The notes: a model not told the origin generated them from the sequence alone. A DNA stretch of 36,841 bases from Thermoplasmatales archaeon UBA509 (GCA_002498845.1 DAJC01000060.1:1-36841); one strand, 5' to 3'; positions 1 through 9,305 are shown, numbered from the stretch's first letter. A program made the numbers and translations.

Positions 1-3
1 TAA

Positions 4-1779
4 TTTTGTCCCAAAACCATTGCAAATGGAGGTATTAACAATAACACAAAGACTTACAACGTAACTGATCCATGGGGAACAACATACAAGGTGAAGATAC
101 TGCCCTACGAGAACTACACCTTCCACATAAGGAATAATGCAACATTCCAGAACGGCCAGCCAGTAACGGCCTGGGATGTAATGTATTCCATGGTTAGGAC
201 AATCCTGTTCAACTCCGGAGAACCAGGTACGCCTGGATGGATTCAGTCCCAGTATCTTCTCCCGGGCAACTACTATGATACAAACACATTCTGGAACATC
301 ACACAGAACATCACCGTTGACAATGCAACCAACAACATAACGTTCCACTTCCAGGAACCAATGGAGCCTTACTTGGTTTTTGAAACCATGGGCGATGAGG
401 TCAGCGGTAGTCTTGTGACAAGTGCAAGCTGGCTAGAATCTCATGGCGCTGGAATAACGTGGAATGCTTCAGGCTTCGAAGCTTACAAGGCTGAGGGTTC
501 AGCTGGATCATACAATACGTATGTGCAGACCCACGCAATATCGGATGGGCCATACGAAATTGATTATTATGTGCCATCAAGTTATGTTGTTCTTAAGGCG
601 AATCCAGATTATAACCCACCAGGAAAATGGTTCCCGAAAGCAACTATAGGGACGGTTATCATTGACTACATCTCTGAACCTTCTACAGTTTATCTGGAAC
701 TGAGCTCAAAGGCAGCCCAGGCAGGAGGCATACCAACAAGCTCATGGTACGAAGCTCAGAGCCTTCAGTCCAAGGGCATTGACAACATATATTCATTTCC
801 CACACTGACTATCCACCTGAGTCCGTTCAACGCCAATGTCAATATGACCATACTGAGAACCATTGACAGCAGTGCCAATATGCCGTCCAACCTCTTTACA
901 AGCCTTCAGGTGAGAAAGGCCTTTGCATACTCCTACAACTATAACTACTTCCTGGATGAACAACTGGGCAACACGGTTTACCACACCATATTCGGGATAC
1001 CATTTGCTGGTGTGCTGGATCAGGGAATGCTTGACAACGAGAGCATAGCACAGCTCAATGCCACGACAAACGGCGCTGTTCCGTACTTCAACATGGCCCT
1101 GGCAAAACAGAACTGGGATGCATTCGTCAATGAAACAAATGGTGGTCGTGCTGTAGACATATCTTATGACACATCAACCGGAATGGATGTTTACAACGGC
1201 GCTCCTCTGGTTATACCTGTATTTGTTCCTTCAGGTGATCCTGTTGATGTTGCCGGTGTTACAACTTGGGGAGATAATCTGGCACAGATAATCCCAGGTG
1301 CCACATTCCCGGTGATTCAGGAGGAAGCTGTGGTTATGGGAGGATACCAGGCCATGAATGAGAATCCAATGCCATTTTATCAGGGCTTTGTCTGGTCACC
1401 CGACTATCCGTACCCCACTGACTACATGGCTCCTATGGCCTTGCCCACCAATGATTCATTCTTCCTTGGTGCAAATGGCCTAACAAGCTACTGGTTCAAC
1501 AGCACATCAAATACGCTGCGCAATTCCAGTGAAGTAAGCGTCATGAATTCAATGATACGAGATTACAGCATTGCATCACTGTCCACTAATGCATCAATCG
1601 TTAAGGAATATTTCCAGAAGGAGAATGCTGATCTAGTGAACATGACTTTCTTTGTCTACACCTACCAGCAAGAGGAGCAACTGGTCATATCATCAATAAT
1701 ACCGGCATCAAACGTTATCAATAGTGAGGAAAATGTTGCAGTAAACGGGCCTGGTGACCTGCTGTACAATTTCCTCTAA
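4..1779 (+). CDS. Peptide ABC transporter substrate-binding protein (family 5), 5' partial
   Basis: This is the extracytoplasmic solute-binding protein of a dipeptide/oligopeptide ABC importer. The family signature is clear: YTFHIRNNATFQNGQPVTA followed by WDVMYSMVRT, then the YPYPTDYMAP-type C-terminal region and many N-x-S/T sequons expected of a surface protein. The signal peptide and roughly the first 60-100 residues of the family are missing. The frame is open from position 4, but bases 1-3 are an in-frame TAA. The first usable start is GTG at 91, already inside the conserved domain, so the gene is truncated by the window or contig edge, or is disrupted there. It converges on the amidohydrolase and is separate from the permease/ATPase operon at 3.8-9.3 kb, which it probably serves. 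The family call is firm; the peptide specificity is inferred. Confidence 0.88.
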   Translation, partial: FCPKTIANGGINNNTKTYNVTDPWGTTYKVKILPYENYTFHIRNNATFQNGQPVTAWDVMYSMVRTILFNSGEPGTPGWIQSQYLLPGNYYDTNTFWNITQNITVDNATNNITFHFQEPMEPYLVFETMGDEVSGSLVTSASWLESHGAGITWNASGFEAYKAEGSAGSYNTYVQTHAISDGPYEIDYYVPSSYVVLKANPDYNPPGKWFPKATIGTVIIDYISEPSTVYLELSSKAAQAGGIPTSSWYEAQSLQSKGIDNIYSFPTLTIHLSPFNANVNMTILRTIDSSANMPSNLFTSLQVRKAFAYSYNYNYFLDEQLGNTVYHTIFGIPFAGVLDQGMLDNESIAQLNATTNGAVPYFNMALAKQNWDAFVNETNGGRAVDISYDTSTGMDVYNGAPLVIPVFVPSGDPVDVAGVTTWGDNLAQIIPGATFPVIQEEAVVMGGYQAMNENPMPFYQGFVWSPDYPYPTDYMAPMALPTNDSFFLGANGLTSYWFNSTSNTLRNSSEVSVMNSMIRDYSIASLSTNASIVKEYFQKENADLVNMTFFVYTYQQEEQLVISSIIPASNVINSEENVAVNGPGDLLYNFL

Positions 1780-1782
1780 AGA

Positions 1783-1822
1783 CTTTTTATTTTCTTCTGA
1801 AAATTTTTCAAAAATATTTTGT
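1783..1822 (+). terminator. T-rich terminator after the substrate-binding protein
   Basis: Immediately after the stop codon there are several T runs and a small A/T dyad (GAAAATTTTTC). Oligo-T tracts are the usual archaeal termination signal. The site lies in the convergent gap before the amidohydrolase stop and may serve both strands. Confidence 0.5.
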
Positions 1823-1848
1823 AACATTTGAAATATAAGGTGAATTGT

Positions 1849-3099
1849 TTATTTCAGATAAATTTCTGTTCCGTTCTGGCAATCATACAGCCTTCCGTTA
1901 TGCATGACGAACTTCACCCTGTTCTTTCTGACATCCTCCATGTTCTTTCCCGGATTTCCTTCAACAACCACCAGATCGGCATAATTTCCTGGTTTCAGTG
2001 TTCCAGTATTGCTCAGCCCAACACATTCTGCCGCACGAGATGTTGCTGCCCTCAGAGTTTCAACTGGTCCCAAATATTCCGACATGTATACCAGTTCATC
2101 GGCATTGTTACCATGGACGCTGTTTTCTGCGCCCACATAGTCAGTTCCAGTGGCCATCTTGAGACCCACATCCCTGGCAATTTCAATTTCCTTCGTAATA
2201 TGCTTTTTTACTATCTCATCACGATTGGCCTTGCTCCTGCCTCTAATAAGAGTCAGGAGGCCAATATGGTGAGGGTCTATCCTCCCTGCCTTGTACACGC
2301 TCATGGTTGGCACATAATAAATGCCAGCCTTCCTGATCTTTTCTGCTATGTCTTCAGTGAGTCCTATGCCATGATCTATGGAATCAACACCTGCATCAAT
2401 CACATTAATCAGGGCTTCTTCTCCATAGGCATGGGCCGTGACCCTGACGCCTGCCCTATGTCCCTCTTCAACAATGGCCCTGATCTCTTCAACCGTGAGA
2501 TTTGGCAATGGCTTTCCTCCAGCGGCAAACCCTCCTGAAGCATACAGCTTAATAACCTCTCCTCCCTCACGAATAACCTTTCTCACTGCGGAAACGCATT
2601 CCCATGGTCCATCACAGTAATACGAATAGGAAAGCTTCTGGGCCATATCCAGTGGCAGCCCCTTGAAATCATCATCCCCTCCTGTCTGGGCCAGTGAGTG
2701 GCCTGCAGAAATTACATGGGGTCCCATAATATCACCCTCATACTCAGCCTGGGCAAGAAACACACCGGACTTGCTGCCCAGATCCCGAACCGTGGTGAAG
2801 CCTGCAAACAGGATATTTCTCATGTCAGTTACGCTTCTTATAGAGGCAAGTTCTGCGGGAATTACATTCCATTCGGCTATATCCTCCTTCCTGCTGCCAA
2901 AGAAGTGCATATGCACATCCATCAGTCCAGGCAATATGGTGTACTTGCTGTCAGAGATGGACTTCAGCCCATGATCAGGCCTTGTGTCCTCCCCGAATTC
3001 GGAAATCCGACCACTGTCGTCAACCAGTACCGTTGCTTTCTCCAAGAGGTCCTTCCCATCGAAAGTCCTTCCGGAAAGTGCAAGAATATTTTTCGCCAT
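1849..3099 (-). CDS. Metal-dependent amidohydrolase, prolidase/imidazolonepropionase-like
   Basis: A 416-residue cytosolic amidohydrolase-superfamily enzyme. The binuclear metal site is complete: H63 and H65 in DVHMHF, a probable carbamylated K184 in VIKLYASGG, H223 in TAHAYGEE, H243 in SIDHG and D320 in ATGTDY. This pattern and length match the COG1228 branch, which includes imidazolonepropionase-like enzymes and bacterial and archaeal Xaa-Pro dipeptidases. It lies downstream of the dipeptide importer genes on the same strand, so hydrolysis of imported proline-containing or N-acyl dipeptides is a reasonable inference. An AT-rich element about 30 bp before the ATG suggests its own promoter. 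The superfamily is certain; the substrate is not shown by the sequence. Confidence 0.85.
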   Translation of the reverse strand: MAKNILALSGRTFDGKDLLEKATVLVDDSGRISEFGEDTRPDHGLKSISDSKYTILPGLMDVHMHFFGSRKEDIAEWNVIPAELASIRSVTDMRNILFAGFTTVRDLGSKSGVFLAQAEYEGDIMGPHVISAGHSLAQTGGDDDFKGLPLDMAQKLSYSYYCDGPWECVSAVRKVIREGGEVIKLYASGGFAAGGKPLPNLTVEEIRAIVEEGHRAGVRVTAHAYGEEALINVIDAGVDSIDHGIGLTEDIAEKIRKAGIYYVPTMSVYKAGRIDPHHIGLLTLIRGRSKANRDEIVKKHITKEIEIARDVGLKMATGTDYVGAENSVHGNNADELVYMSEYLGPVETLRAATSRAAECVGLSNTGTLKPGNYADLVVVEGNPGKNMEDVRKNRVKFVMHNGRLYDCQNGTEIYLK

Positions 3100-3153
3100 A
3101 TGTAAGTAACCTCTGGATGTTCCTATAGTTTTTGAATTGCCACAAAATTGTCC

Positions 3154-3750
3154 TTATTCAGAACGCCTGGGTCCTGAGATGCGAACAACAATAAGCACAA
3201 TGCCGGAAAAGATCAGGAGAATTCCCGCCAGTTCTACATAGGGATTGGTTGGAGCAAGGTTGGGAATGATGATCGTATAGGTCATTGCGGCATTAAACCT
3301 ATTTCCAGATATGGCAGTGGCATTGACCACATAATCTCTACCGTTAATCGCATTCCTGTTCTGTATATTGAAGGAGAACGGACCGCTGGCATTATGCTGA
3401 AACACGAATGAATATGATGTTACCGGAAGCCCATTATGCGTGTATTGCGAGTATTCATATACTGAATAATGCAATATGTTTCCCGGTGGGAAAGTAAAGC
3501 TTACATTGGTTATGTATGATCCATCTGTTGTAAAATAAAAAGTCGTTGTGCTGTTATTGTAAATCATACCGGTTTCGCTATTGGAAATGTTTGTATACAC
3601 TATTGGATGGTAAAGCTGGGACACTGCTAGGAGCGCGCTGCCTGCAATAATAAGAGTAATTATTACGTATATTAGCTTTGAATGCAGGAGCTGAGACAGC
3701 CTTTCAATCATTAAATTTCGATGAGATTCAACAATCCTGATCCTGGCCAT
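3154..3750 (-). CDS. Hypothetical protein with two membrane segments
   Basis: A 198-residue protein I do not recognise. A hydrophobic segment near residues 25-45 (LIYVIITLIIAGSALLAV) is followed by a roughly 120-residue extracytoplasmic domain rich in Asn, Ser, Thr and aromatic residues with several N-x-S/T sequons. A C-terminal membrane helix (VELAGILLIFSGIVLIVV) ends in a basic tail. This topology suits a small membrane-anchored surface protein. It lies on the same strand as, and between, the peptide transporter genes and the amidohydrolase, so an accessory role in peptide uptake is possible but unproven. Confidence 0.65.
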   Translation of the reverse strand: MARIRIVESHRNLMIERLSQLLHSKLIYVIITLIIAGSALLAVSQLYHPIVYTNISNSETGMIYNNSTTTFYFTTDGSYITNVSFTFPPGNILHYSVYEYSQYTHNGLPVTSYSFVFQHNASGPFSFNIQNRNAINGRDYVVNATAISGNRFNAAMTYTIIIPNLAPTNPYVELAGILLIFSGIVLIVVRISGPRRSE

Positions 3751-3863
3751 CTGGTTTGTAATGCAAATAGGATATTTCTGGATGTCGATGTTTCCAGAGA
3801 AAATACAATACTGCTCTCTAAAACTCTATGGTATTAATATGTTGATATATGAACATGTGATTA

Positions 3864-4238
3864 TCATTCGTTTCTACCAGTACCGGCCAGTGTCATGGAA
3901 TCCTTGGGCCATATCTTCCTGAAACCTTTTGCTTCAAGGTATGCCACAGTAATTTCCAGAAATACAATCAGTATCCATATGTAGTAATTGAAAATATTGA
4001 ACTTTGGGAATGCAAGATTGAAAAAAATACCAAGGGCGGAAGAATCAGGAATATAAGAATATATCTGGAATATTATCAGCCCGTCGAAGAACAGGCATCC
4101 TACCAGATAAAATCCTCGGAAAAAATCATCAAAAATGTATAGCAGCAGCTCTTTTCTTGTAAGATCCTTGGATGTGATCTCCTTCTCAGTTTCATCCAAT
4201 CTCGATATCTTGATAGGCTGTCTGCTCACGGTCCTCAC
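3864..4238 (-). CDS. Small multi-pass membrane protein of the peptide-transport operon
   Basis: A 124-residue open frame with about two membrane segments: one near residues 40-60 (GFYLVGCLFFDGLIIFQIY) and one near 80-105 (YYIWILIVFLEITVAYLEA). From the first ATG it overlaps the end of the upstream ATPase gene by 47 bp. A TTG at 4199 would shorten it to 111 residues and reduce the overlap to a few bases around the ATPase stop codon, which fits translational coupling better. The function is unknown. Its position as the last gene of the transporter operon suggests a membrane accessory subunit. Confidence 0.6.
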   Translation of the reverse strand: MRTVSRQPIKISRLDETEKEITSKDLTRKELLLYIFDDFFRGFYLVGCLFFDGLIIFQIYSYIPDSSALGIFFNLAFPKFNIFNYYIWILIVFLEITVAYLEAKGFRKIWPKDSMTLAGTGRNE

Positions 4239-5658
4239 CAGTTACATTCTTCTCTTCATCATAGAGTAGACAAGATACATAATGGCCAGGCTTTACCTCC
4301 TTCAGAGTAGGGGTGTCTGGTTCAATCATCTTGATTATAACAGATTCCTTGGTTTCTGACAGTGATACGCTGGATATTGCCTTGTACCTTATGTTACCGG
4401 GTTTCTCAGCTTCTTTATCTATGAGATCCTTGAAAATGTTAAATTTATCATCTGTCAACGGGGTTTCGAATTCTATCTCCACAATCTGTTCTGGTTCATT
4501 GAGCCGAATCTCCTTCGCCGAAGGAAGAAGAGCGCTTTCTTTTTCCTTGAAAGGTTCAAGCAGTGTCTTGAGCGGTTCTGACATATCCTTTGGAGACCAA
4601 CCACAGTTTCGCATTGCAGATCCACACCTTGGATGGAAGTAGCAACCCTTCGGAGGATTTGCCGGACTCGGGATCTCACCTTCCAAGACTATTCTCGATC
4701 TCTTGTTCTTTGGATCCGGCACAGGAATTGCTGAAAGGAGGGCCTTCGTATATGGATGCAGCATATTTGTGAACAGCCTTTCCGTATCGGTGAGTTCAAC
4801 GAGCTTGCCGAGATACATCACTGCAACTCGATCTGACATGAGCCTGATTACATTCAGGTGATGCGATATGAAAACGTATGTAATGTTCTCCTTTTTCTGG
4901 ATATCCTTGAGTATGTTCAGTATCTGCGCCTGAACCGAGACATCAAGTGCTGACGTTGGTTCATCAAGTACGATTAGCTTTGGGTCAATGCTGATGGCAC
5001 GGGCAATCCCTATTCTCTGTCTCTGTCCTCCACTGAATTCGTGGGGGAAACGGTAAAGATGGTCTTCACTTAGTCCTATCTCGTTAACAAGTTCAAGGCT
5101 CCTGTTGTAGATCTCATCGCTTGTCATATGTGTAAGGAGCTTCATTGGCTCCGCAATTATGTCCTTCACAAGCATTCTCGGGTTAAGGGAACTGAATGGA
5201 TCCTGAAACACAGGCTGCATGAACTTCCTGTATTCTCTAAGTTCCTTGTTGCTCAACTTCGTCAGTGAATGTTTCTTTCTGAATTCCCTTGCTTTCTCAA
5301 GTGTTTCCCTGTATTCCTTTACATCTTTGACTTTTTCCTCTCCATACTTGGCCGTGAGTGAGTCAAGTTTCCTTTCTAAAGAAATTGCTTCTTCCATTTC
5401 GTCTTCTGGAAGATTGAAGTAAACATTACCTCCAGTTGCGTCTATAAGCCTAAGCAAAGTGCGGCCTAGAGTGGTTTTTCCGCATCCTGTCTCTCCAACA
5501 ACACCAAGAGTTTCTCCCTCTCTGAGGGAGAAGCTCACATCATCCAGTGCCTTGACATATCCTGAAACACGGAATCCTGTCTGCGAGATTTCAAAATACT
5601 TCTTAAGATGTGAAACATAGAGAATTGTCCTGCCTGAGACACCGTCATTTTCGCTCAT
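4192..5658 (-). CDS. dppF: Peptide ABC transporter ATPase (DppF/OppF type) with insertions
   Basis: A nucleotide-binding subunit that powers peptide import. Walker A is GETGCGKT (55-62), the Q-loop [10 protein letters not shown] (151-160), the signature FSGGQRQR (208-215) and Walker [13 protein letters not shown]. The oligopeptide-type C-terminal cysteines (C339, C345, C352 and C463) could hold an Fe-S cluster as in related dipeptide transporter ATPases. Two parts exceed the usual length of about 330. A charged, probably coiled-coil stretch lies at about 83-145 between Walker A and the Q-loop. About 100 acidic residues separate C352 from the conserved GHYVSCLLY end. The start is secure: a strong GGAGGTG ribosome site precedes the ATG, whose A overlaps the TAA of the upstream ATPase gene. 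Confidence 0.92.
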   Translation of the reverse strand: MSENDGVSGRTILYVSHLKKYFEISQTGFRVSGYVKALDDVSFSLREGETLGVVGETGCGKTTLGRTLLRLIDATGGNVYFNLPEDEMEEAISLERKLDSLTAKYGEEKVKDVKEYRETLEKAREFRKKHSLTKLSNKELREYRKFMQPVFQDPFSSLNPRMLVKDIIAEPMKLLTHMTSDEIYNRSLELVNEIGLSEDHLYRFPHEFSGGQRQRIGIARAISIDPKLIVLDEPTSALDVSVQAQILNILKDIQKKENITYVFISHHLNVIRLMSDRVAVMYLGKLVELTDTERLFTNMLHPYTKALLSAIPVPDPKNKRSRIVLEGEIPSPANPPKGCYFHPRCGSAMRNCGWSPKDMSEPLKTLLEPFKEKESALLPSAKEIRLNEPEQIVEIEFETPLTDDKFNIFKDLIDKEAEKPGNIRYKAISSVSLSETKESVIIKMIEPDTPTLKEVKPGHYVSCLLYDEEKNVTGEDREQTAYQDIEIG

Positions 5659-7229
5659 TACTGCACCTCCTCCTCAGTTGAATAGAGAAAACATGCAACC
5701 TTGTGATTTCCACCCAGATCCACCAGCTTTGGCTTGCTTGTTTCGCAGATATCCATCTTGAATTTGCACCTTGGATGGAATCTGCATCCCGTTGGGGGCG
5801 TGATGAGGTTTGGCACATTTCCCGGGATAGTCTCAAGTTTCATCATCCTGATTCCTGCCTTATCAACACGAGGAATTGACTGAAGAAGACCTGTTGTATA
5901 GGGATGCTTAGGGTTTTCAAAGATATCTGTGACAGAGGCTTCTTCAACGATATTCCCTGCATACATGACTCCAACCCGGTTACACATCTCGGCAATGACT
6001 GCAAGATCATGGGTTATAAACAAAACAGATGCCTGGGTGAGATTATTCAGGTCCCTGATAAGGTCAAGGATCTGAGCCTGGGTAGTAACATCAAGAGCAG
6101 TCGTTGGCTCATCAGCAATAAGAAGGCTAGGATCACTGGCAAGCGCCATTGCTATAAGAGCTCTCTGCTGCATTCCACCACTCAGTTCGTGTGGATATGA
6201 ATCAATTACTCTGGCAGGTTCCGCAATATTAACAAGAGTCAGAAGCTCGAGAGTTCGTCGTCTGGCAGCTTTCTTGAAGGGGGCATCAACTCTTTTGCCC
6301 ATTAACTTTATACTCCACTTGAACGATGTGACGCCGGGATTCTCCCTTTTTAAATTTGCCATTTTATTTCTTACATCTTGAAGCGCGTTCTGGTTATTCG
6401 TGTATTCAGCCTCAATCTCCTTGAGGGTAAGATCAAAGAGTTTTTGCTCGTAACGATAATAGTCTCTGGCCCTGGCAATCCTGTGGATATCTGTCCCACT
6501 CCTTTCCTCAGACACTACCTTCTCAAGATCCCTTATTATAACCTCCCGATCCTTGTAGGTGCTGAACAGATTTTTGACAATATCTTCAACGTCAGATACT
6601 GCATACATATCACACCAGTTTTTTATTTCCCTGCTTATCTGGATTTTGTCTGACAGGCTCAGGATTCTGTCTACAAACGGCTCATAATCCTTTCTTGTTG
6701 CACCTTCCCTGCGGATGATGGAGTTAGCTATGTCTATCCTCTTGTGAAGAAGAATATTCTCCATTATCTGGTCGCCGATGCGGATAACCGGGTTGAGCGC
6801 AAGTGAAGGCTCCTGGAAAATCATGGCCACCTTGTCTCCCCTGATTCTGGACATGACAAAGTTGTGCCTCTTGATCAGCCTCTTCCTTCTCTTTATTTTC
6901 ACGTTTGTTTCAGATATGATCTTAATCTTGGCCAGCTTGTCCAGATCTCCAAGTATATTGAATCCATTTATTATGATCTTGCCATTTATTATCCTTCCAG
7001 GGGGGTCAGGGATAAGGTCTATGACGGATGTAGCTGTAACACTCTTGCCACAACCGCTTTCACCAACCAGACCATATATCTCACCGCGATTTATATGAAA
7101 GCTTACGTTATCGAGAGCTTTCACTATCCCTCTGTTGGTGAAGAACTGTGTCTTCAGATTTTCAACATCAAGATACGCCTCTTGCTTCTGTTTTGTTTCC
7201 GTGATTTCTTCTTCCACCAGGATTATCAC
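5658..7229 (-). CDS. dppD: Peptide ABC transporter ATPase (DppD/OppD type) with a large internal insertion
   Basis: The partner ATPase of the peptide importer. Walker A is GESGCGKS (56-63), the Q-loop FQEPSLALNP (138-147), the signature LSGGMQQR (349-356) and Walker B LLIADEPTTALD. The C-terminal cysteines C482, C488, C495 and C513 are kept. The distance from Q-loop to signature is about 210 residues, against roughly 60 in typical OppD proteins. An extra domain of about 150 charged, helix-prone residues (about 160-315) therefore sits in the helical subdomain that contacts the permeases, and there is a smaller basic insertion at about 95-130. GTG at 7229 overlaps the dppC stop. However, GGTGAT at 7225-7230 is a good ribosome site for GTG at 7217, so the real start may be four codons later. 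Confidence 0.92.
   Translation of the reverse strand: MIILVEEEITETKQKQEAYLDVENLKTQFFTNRGIVKALDNVSFHINRGEIYGLVGESGCGKSVTATSVIDLIPDPPGRIINGKIIINGFNILGDLDKLAKIKIISETNVKIKRRKRLIKRHNFVMSRIRGDKVAMIFQEPSLALNPVIRIGDQIMENILLHKRIDIANSIIRREGATRKDYEPFVDRILSLSDKIQISREIKNWCDMYAVSDVEDIVKNLFSTYKDREVIIRDLEKVVSEERSGTDIHRIARARDYYRYEQKLFDLTLKEIEAEYTNNQNALQDVRNKMANLKRENPGVTSFKWSIKLMGKRVDAPFKKAARRRTLELLTLVNIAEPARVIDSYPHELSGGMQQRALIAMALASDPSLLIADEPTTALDVTTQAQILDLIRDLNNLTQASVLFITHDLAVIAEMCNRVGVMYAGNIVEEASVTDIFENPKHPYTTGLLQSIPRVDKAGIRMMKLETIPGNVPNLITPPTGCRFHPRCKFKMDICETSKPKLVDLGGNHKVACFLYSTEEEVQ
5664..5670 (-). promoter_or_regulatory. Strong ribosome-binding site of dppF
   Basis: On the - strand GGAGGTG stands 5 bases before the ATG at 5658 and inside the end of the upstream ATPase gene. 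This fixes the start and indicates independent initiation within the operon. Confidence 0.75.
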
Positions 7230-8182
7230 CTTCTAAGTTTCGGGTCCAGAACGTCCCTCAGCCCATCTCCCATCAGATTTACAGATACAGTGAAAATGAG
7301 CAGAAATATTCCAGGTATAACGATGGGCCACCATGCACCATACGAAAGATATGTCTCTCCCCAAGTAAGCATATTCCCCAGTTCCGGAAGATACGGGTTA
7401 CCTTTGTTGAATCCTATGAAATCAAGTGCTGCAAAAACCTGGACAATTGTTCCAAGGTCCAGCGAGAACTGTACAAATACAGGTGACAAAACATTGGGAA
7501 GCACATGCACAAACACATTCCTGACTCCGGATGATCCGGATGCTGTTGCGGCCTCCACAAACTTATTGCTTTTAACTGAAAGTGCCAATCCCCTTGTCAG
7601 CCTTGCATAAATTGGCCACCATATTATCATCAGGGCAATTACAACATATTTGATACTGAATCCCAGGACTGAAGTTATTGCTATTGCCATTATCAGTGTG
7701 GGTATGCTAAAGAAGATATCTGTAACCCTCATAAGCACTTCGTCATACAGCTTGCCAAAATATCCGGACAGTACGCCTAGAATTATTCCTGAACTTGCAC
7801 CGACAGCAACAATCGCGACAGAATATGTTATGTCAACTTTAAGCGCCGCAAGCATTACGGGAAATATCGGGATGTAATCTCTTGTTTCTCCGAAGATATA
7901 CCACCAGCCTTTTGATAATGTGGGGCCTGCAGGCAGTCCAGCAGCCTTTATGGTGACTATCCAGCTCGTGGCGGTATTGATATTCTTAACGCCTAGATAT
8001 GCTGGATAAACATAGTCCATGATTGTTATTATGGCATATATCATCACAATAACGAAGCCTACGAAAGCAATCCTGTTCTTGAGAAACAGTTTGAACGTAT
8101 ACTTGAGATTCTCTACCCTGGGTCTTCTCCGTGGTACATTCTCATTTCTTAACGGTCCTTTGATCACAGTGCTATCAACCAA
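7226..8182 (-). CDS. dppC: Peptide ABC transporter permease (DppC/OppC type)
   Basis: A 318-residue inner permease subunit with the usual N-terminal cytoplasmic stretch, a first membrane helix (FVGFVIVMIYAIITIMDYVY), a long outer loop and a C-terminal five-helix core. The EAA-type coupling loop is visible as EAATASGSSGVRNVFVHVLP, and the C-terminal DGLRDVLDPKLR is characteristic of the family. The start is TTG, supported by GAGGTGA six bases upstream. The coding end overlaps the GTG of the next ATPase gene, as expected for a coupled operon. Confidence 0.92.
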   Translation of the reverse strand: MVDSTVIKGPLRNENVPRRRPRVENLKYTFKLFLKNRIAFVGFVIVMIYAIITIMDYVYPAYLGVKNINTATSWIVTIKAAGLPAGPTLSKGWWYIFGETRDYIPIFPVMLAALKVDITYSVAIVAVGASSGIILGVLSGYFGKLYDEVLMRVTDIFFSIPTLIMAIAITSVLGFSIKYVVIALMIIWWPIYARLTRGLALSVKSNKFVEAATASGSSGVRNVFVHVLPNVLSPVFVQFSLDLGTIVQVFAALDFIGFNKGNPYLPELGNMLTWGETYLSYGAWWPIVIPGIFLLIFTVSVNLMGDGLRDVLDPKLRR

Positions 8183-8188
8183 CTAAAT

Positions 8189-8195
8189 TCACCTC
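8189..8195 (-). promoter_or_regulatory. Ribosome-binding site that fixes the TTG start of dppC
   Basis: GAGGTGA on the - strand overlaps the dppB stop region and lies six bases before the TTG at 8182. No better ATG has such a site, so the TTG start is well supported. Confidence 0.7.
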
Positions 8196-9270
8196 AATAC
8201 CTTATCCTCGGGTCTATGAGTGCATACACGACATCCACAATCAGGTTAGCCAACACCAGCACAAGGCCAAATATAAGTGTAGAACCTATAATTGCCCATA
8301 TCTGGTAACTGAGTATGGCTTCGGTTGTCAGGAACCCTATTCCAGGATATGCAAAAACATCTTCCACCAGAACTACTCCGCTGAGCAACCCTGCAACCAG
8401 AAGACCCATAACGGTTACAGTGGGTATTAACGCATTTTTCCTGATATGTTTCTTTATTACAAGTTTTTCCGGAACTCCCTTTGCCCGTGCGGTTTTAACA
8501 AACTCCTGGTTTGAGGAATCCACCATACCTGCCCTTATGAATCTCAGTAAGCCGGCAAGAATCCCATACGTGAGTGTAAGTACCGGAAGCACCAGGTGCA
8601 GAAGGGAATCATAAAACAATGGGACATCTCCATGAATCAAGGAGTCAAAAATAACCAGGTGTGTTGGAAGTGTATATCCATTGACAAACCAAGATGGAGT
8701 TGGAAAAGGTATTAGATTTGGATTGTATGCTCCAGATATGGGAAAAACTCCTATCGGGTTCCCTGTTATGGTTCCTTTTCCCAGACCAAGTTGAAGAAGC
8801 AGGGCAAGCCAGAATGCCGGCATGGCATATCCCGTGAGTGAGAATATTCTACCGAATTGATCGGCAACTGAATTAGGTCGAGCCCCTATATAAGTGCCGA
8901 GAGGTATGGCTATTATAATTGACAATAAAGCTGCGAAAAGGGTAAGCTGAATCGTATTTGGAAAAGCTTCTGCGATGGCGGCTGCAACGGAAGTTGGATA
9001 ACCAGGGAGGCTCATGATTCCAAGGTTACCATGGAGCAGCCTTGCCAGATAGAAAAGGTATGCAATTGGTGCTGGATAATTCAGATCAAGAACCTTGAGT
9101 GCGTTCTGTACCTGAATCGCTCGCGGAATTGTTGAATGTATGTTTATGTAAGGCGAGGTTATCACGCTCTTCGGAACAGCCTCTATCAATATAAACATAA
9201 AAATTGACAATCCAATTATGGTAGGTATGAGCAGCAAAAGCCTCCTTATGATGAAGTATCTCAGTTCCAT
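8194..9270 (-). CDS. dppB: Peptide ABC transporter permease (DppB/OppB type)
   Basis: A 358-residue permease subunit and first gene of the transporter operon. It opens with the family N-terminus (YFIIRRLLLLIPTIIGLSIF) and has about six membrane helices. The coupling loop is visible as KTARAKGVPEKLVIKKHIRK, and the protein ends with VDVVYALIDPRIRY. The extracytoplasmic loop around residues 165-225 is longer than in bacterial DppB, which is common in archaeal members. A TATA-like box 28 bp before the ATG points to a short or absent leader. Confidence 0.93.
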   Translation of the reverse strand: MELRYFIIRRLLLLIPTIIGLSIFMFILIEAVPKSVITSPYINIHSTIPRAIQVQNALKVLDLNYPAPIAYLFYLARLLHGNLGIMSLPGYPTSVAAAIAEAFPNTIQLTLFAALLSIIIAIPLGTYIGARPNSVADQFGRIFSLTGYAMPAFWLALLLQLGLGKGTITGNPIGVFPISGAYNPNLIPFPTPSWFVNGYTLPTHLVIFDSLIHGDVPLFYDSLLHLVLPVLTLTYGILAGLLRFIRAGMVDSSNQEFVKTARAKGVPEKLVIKKHIRKNALIPTVTVMGLLVAGLLSGVVLVEDVFAYPGIGFLTTEAILSYQIWAIIGSTLIFGLVLVLANLIVDVVYALIDPRIRY

Positions 9271-9297
9271 AAGAATACTCTCTTACATCAAATTTCA

Positions 9298-9305
9298 TTA
9301 TTTAA
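9298..9305 (-). promoter_or_regulatory. TATA-like box for the dpp operon
   Basis: On the - strand TTAAATAA lies about 28 bp before the dppB ATG. That is the spacing expected if transcription starts at or near the start codon. Confidence 0.5.

Noticed and set aside
1828..2538. Long + strand open frame (236 codons) over the amidohydrolase
   Set aside because: It is antisense to a gene with a complete metal-site motif set; its translation is rich in isolated Cys, His and Pro and shows no domain.
6864..7610. 248-codon + frame over the dppD/dppC junction
   Set aside because: It is a shadow of two well-supported transporter genes, with no domain.
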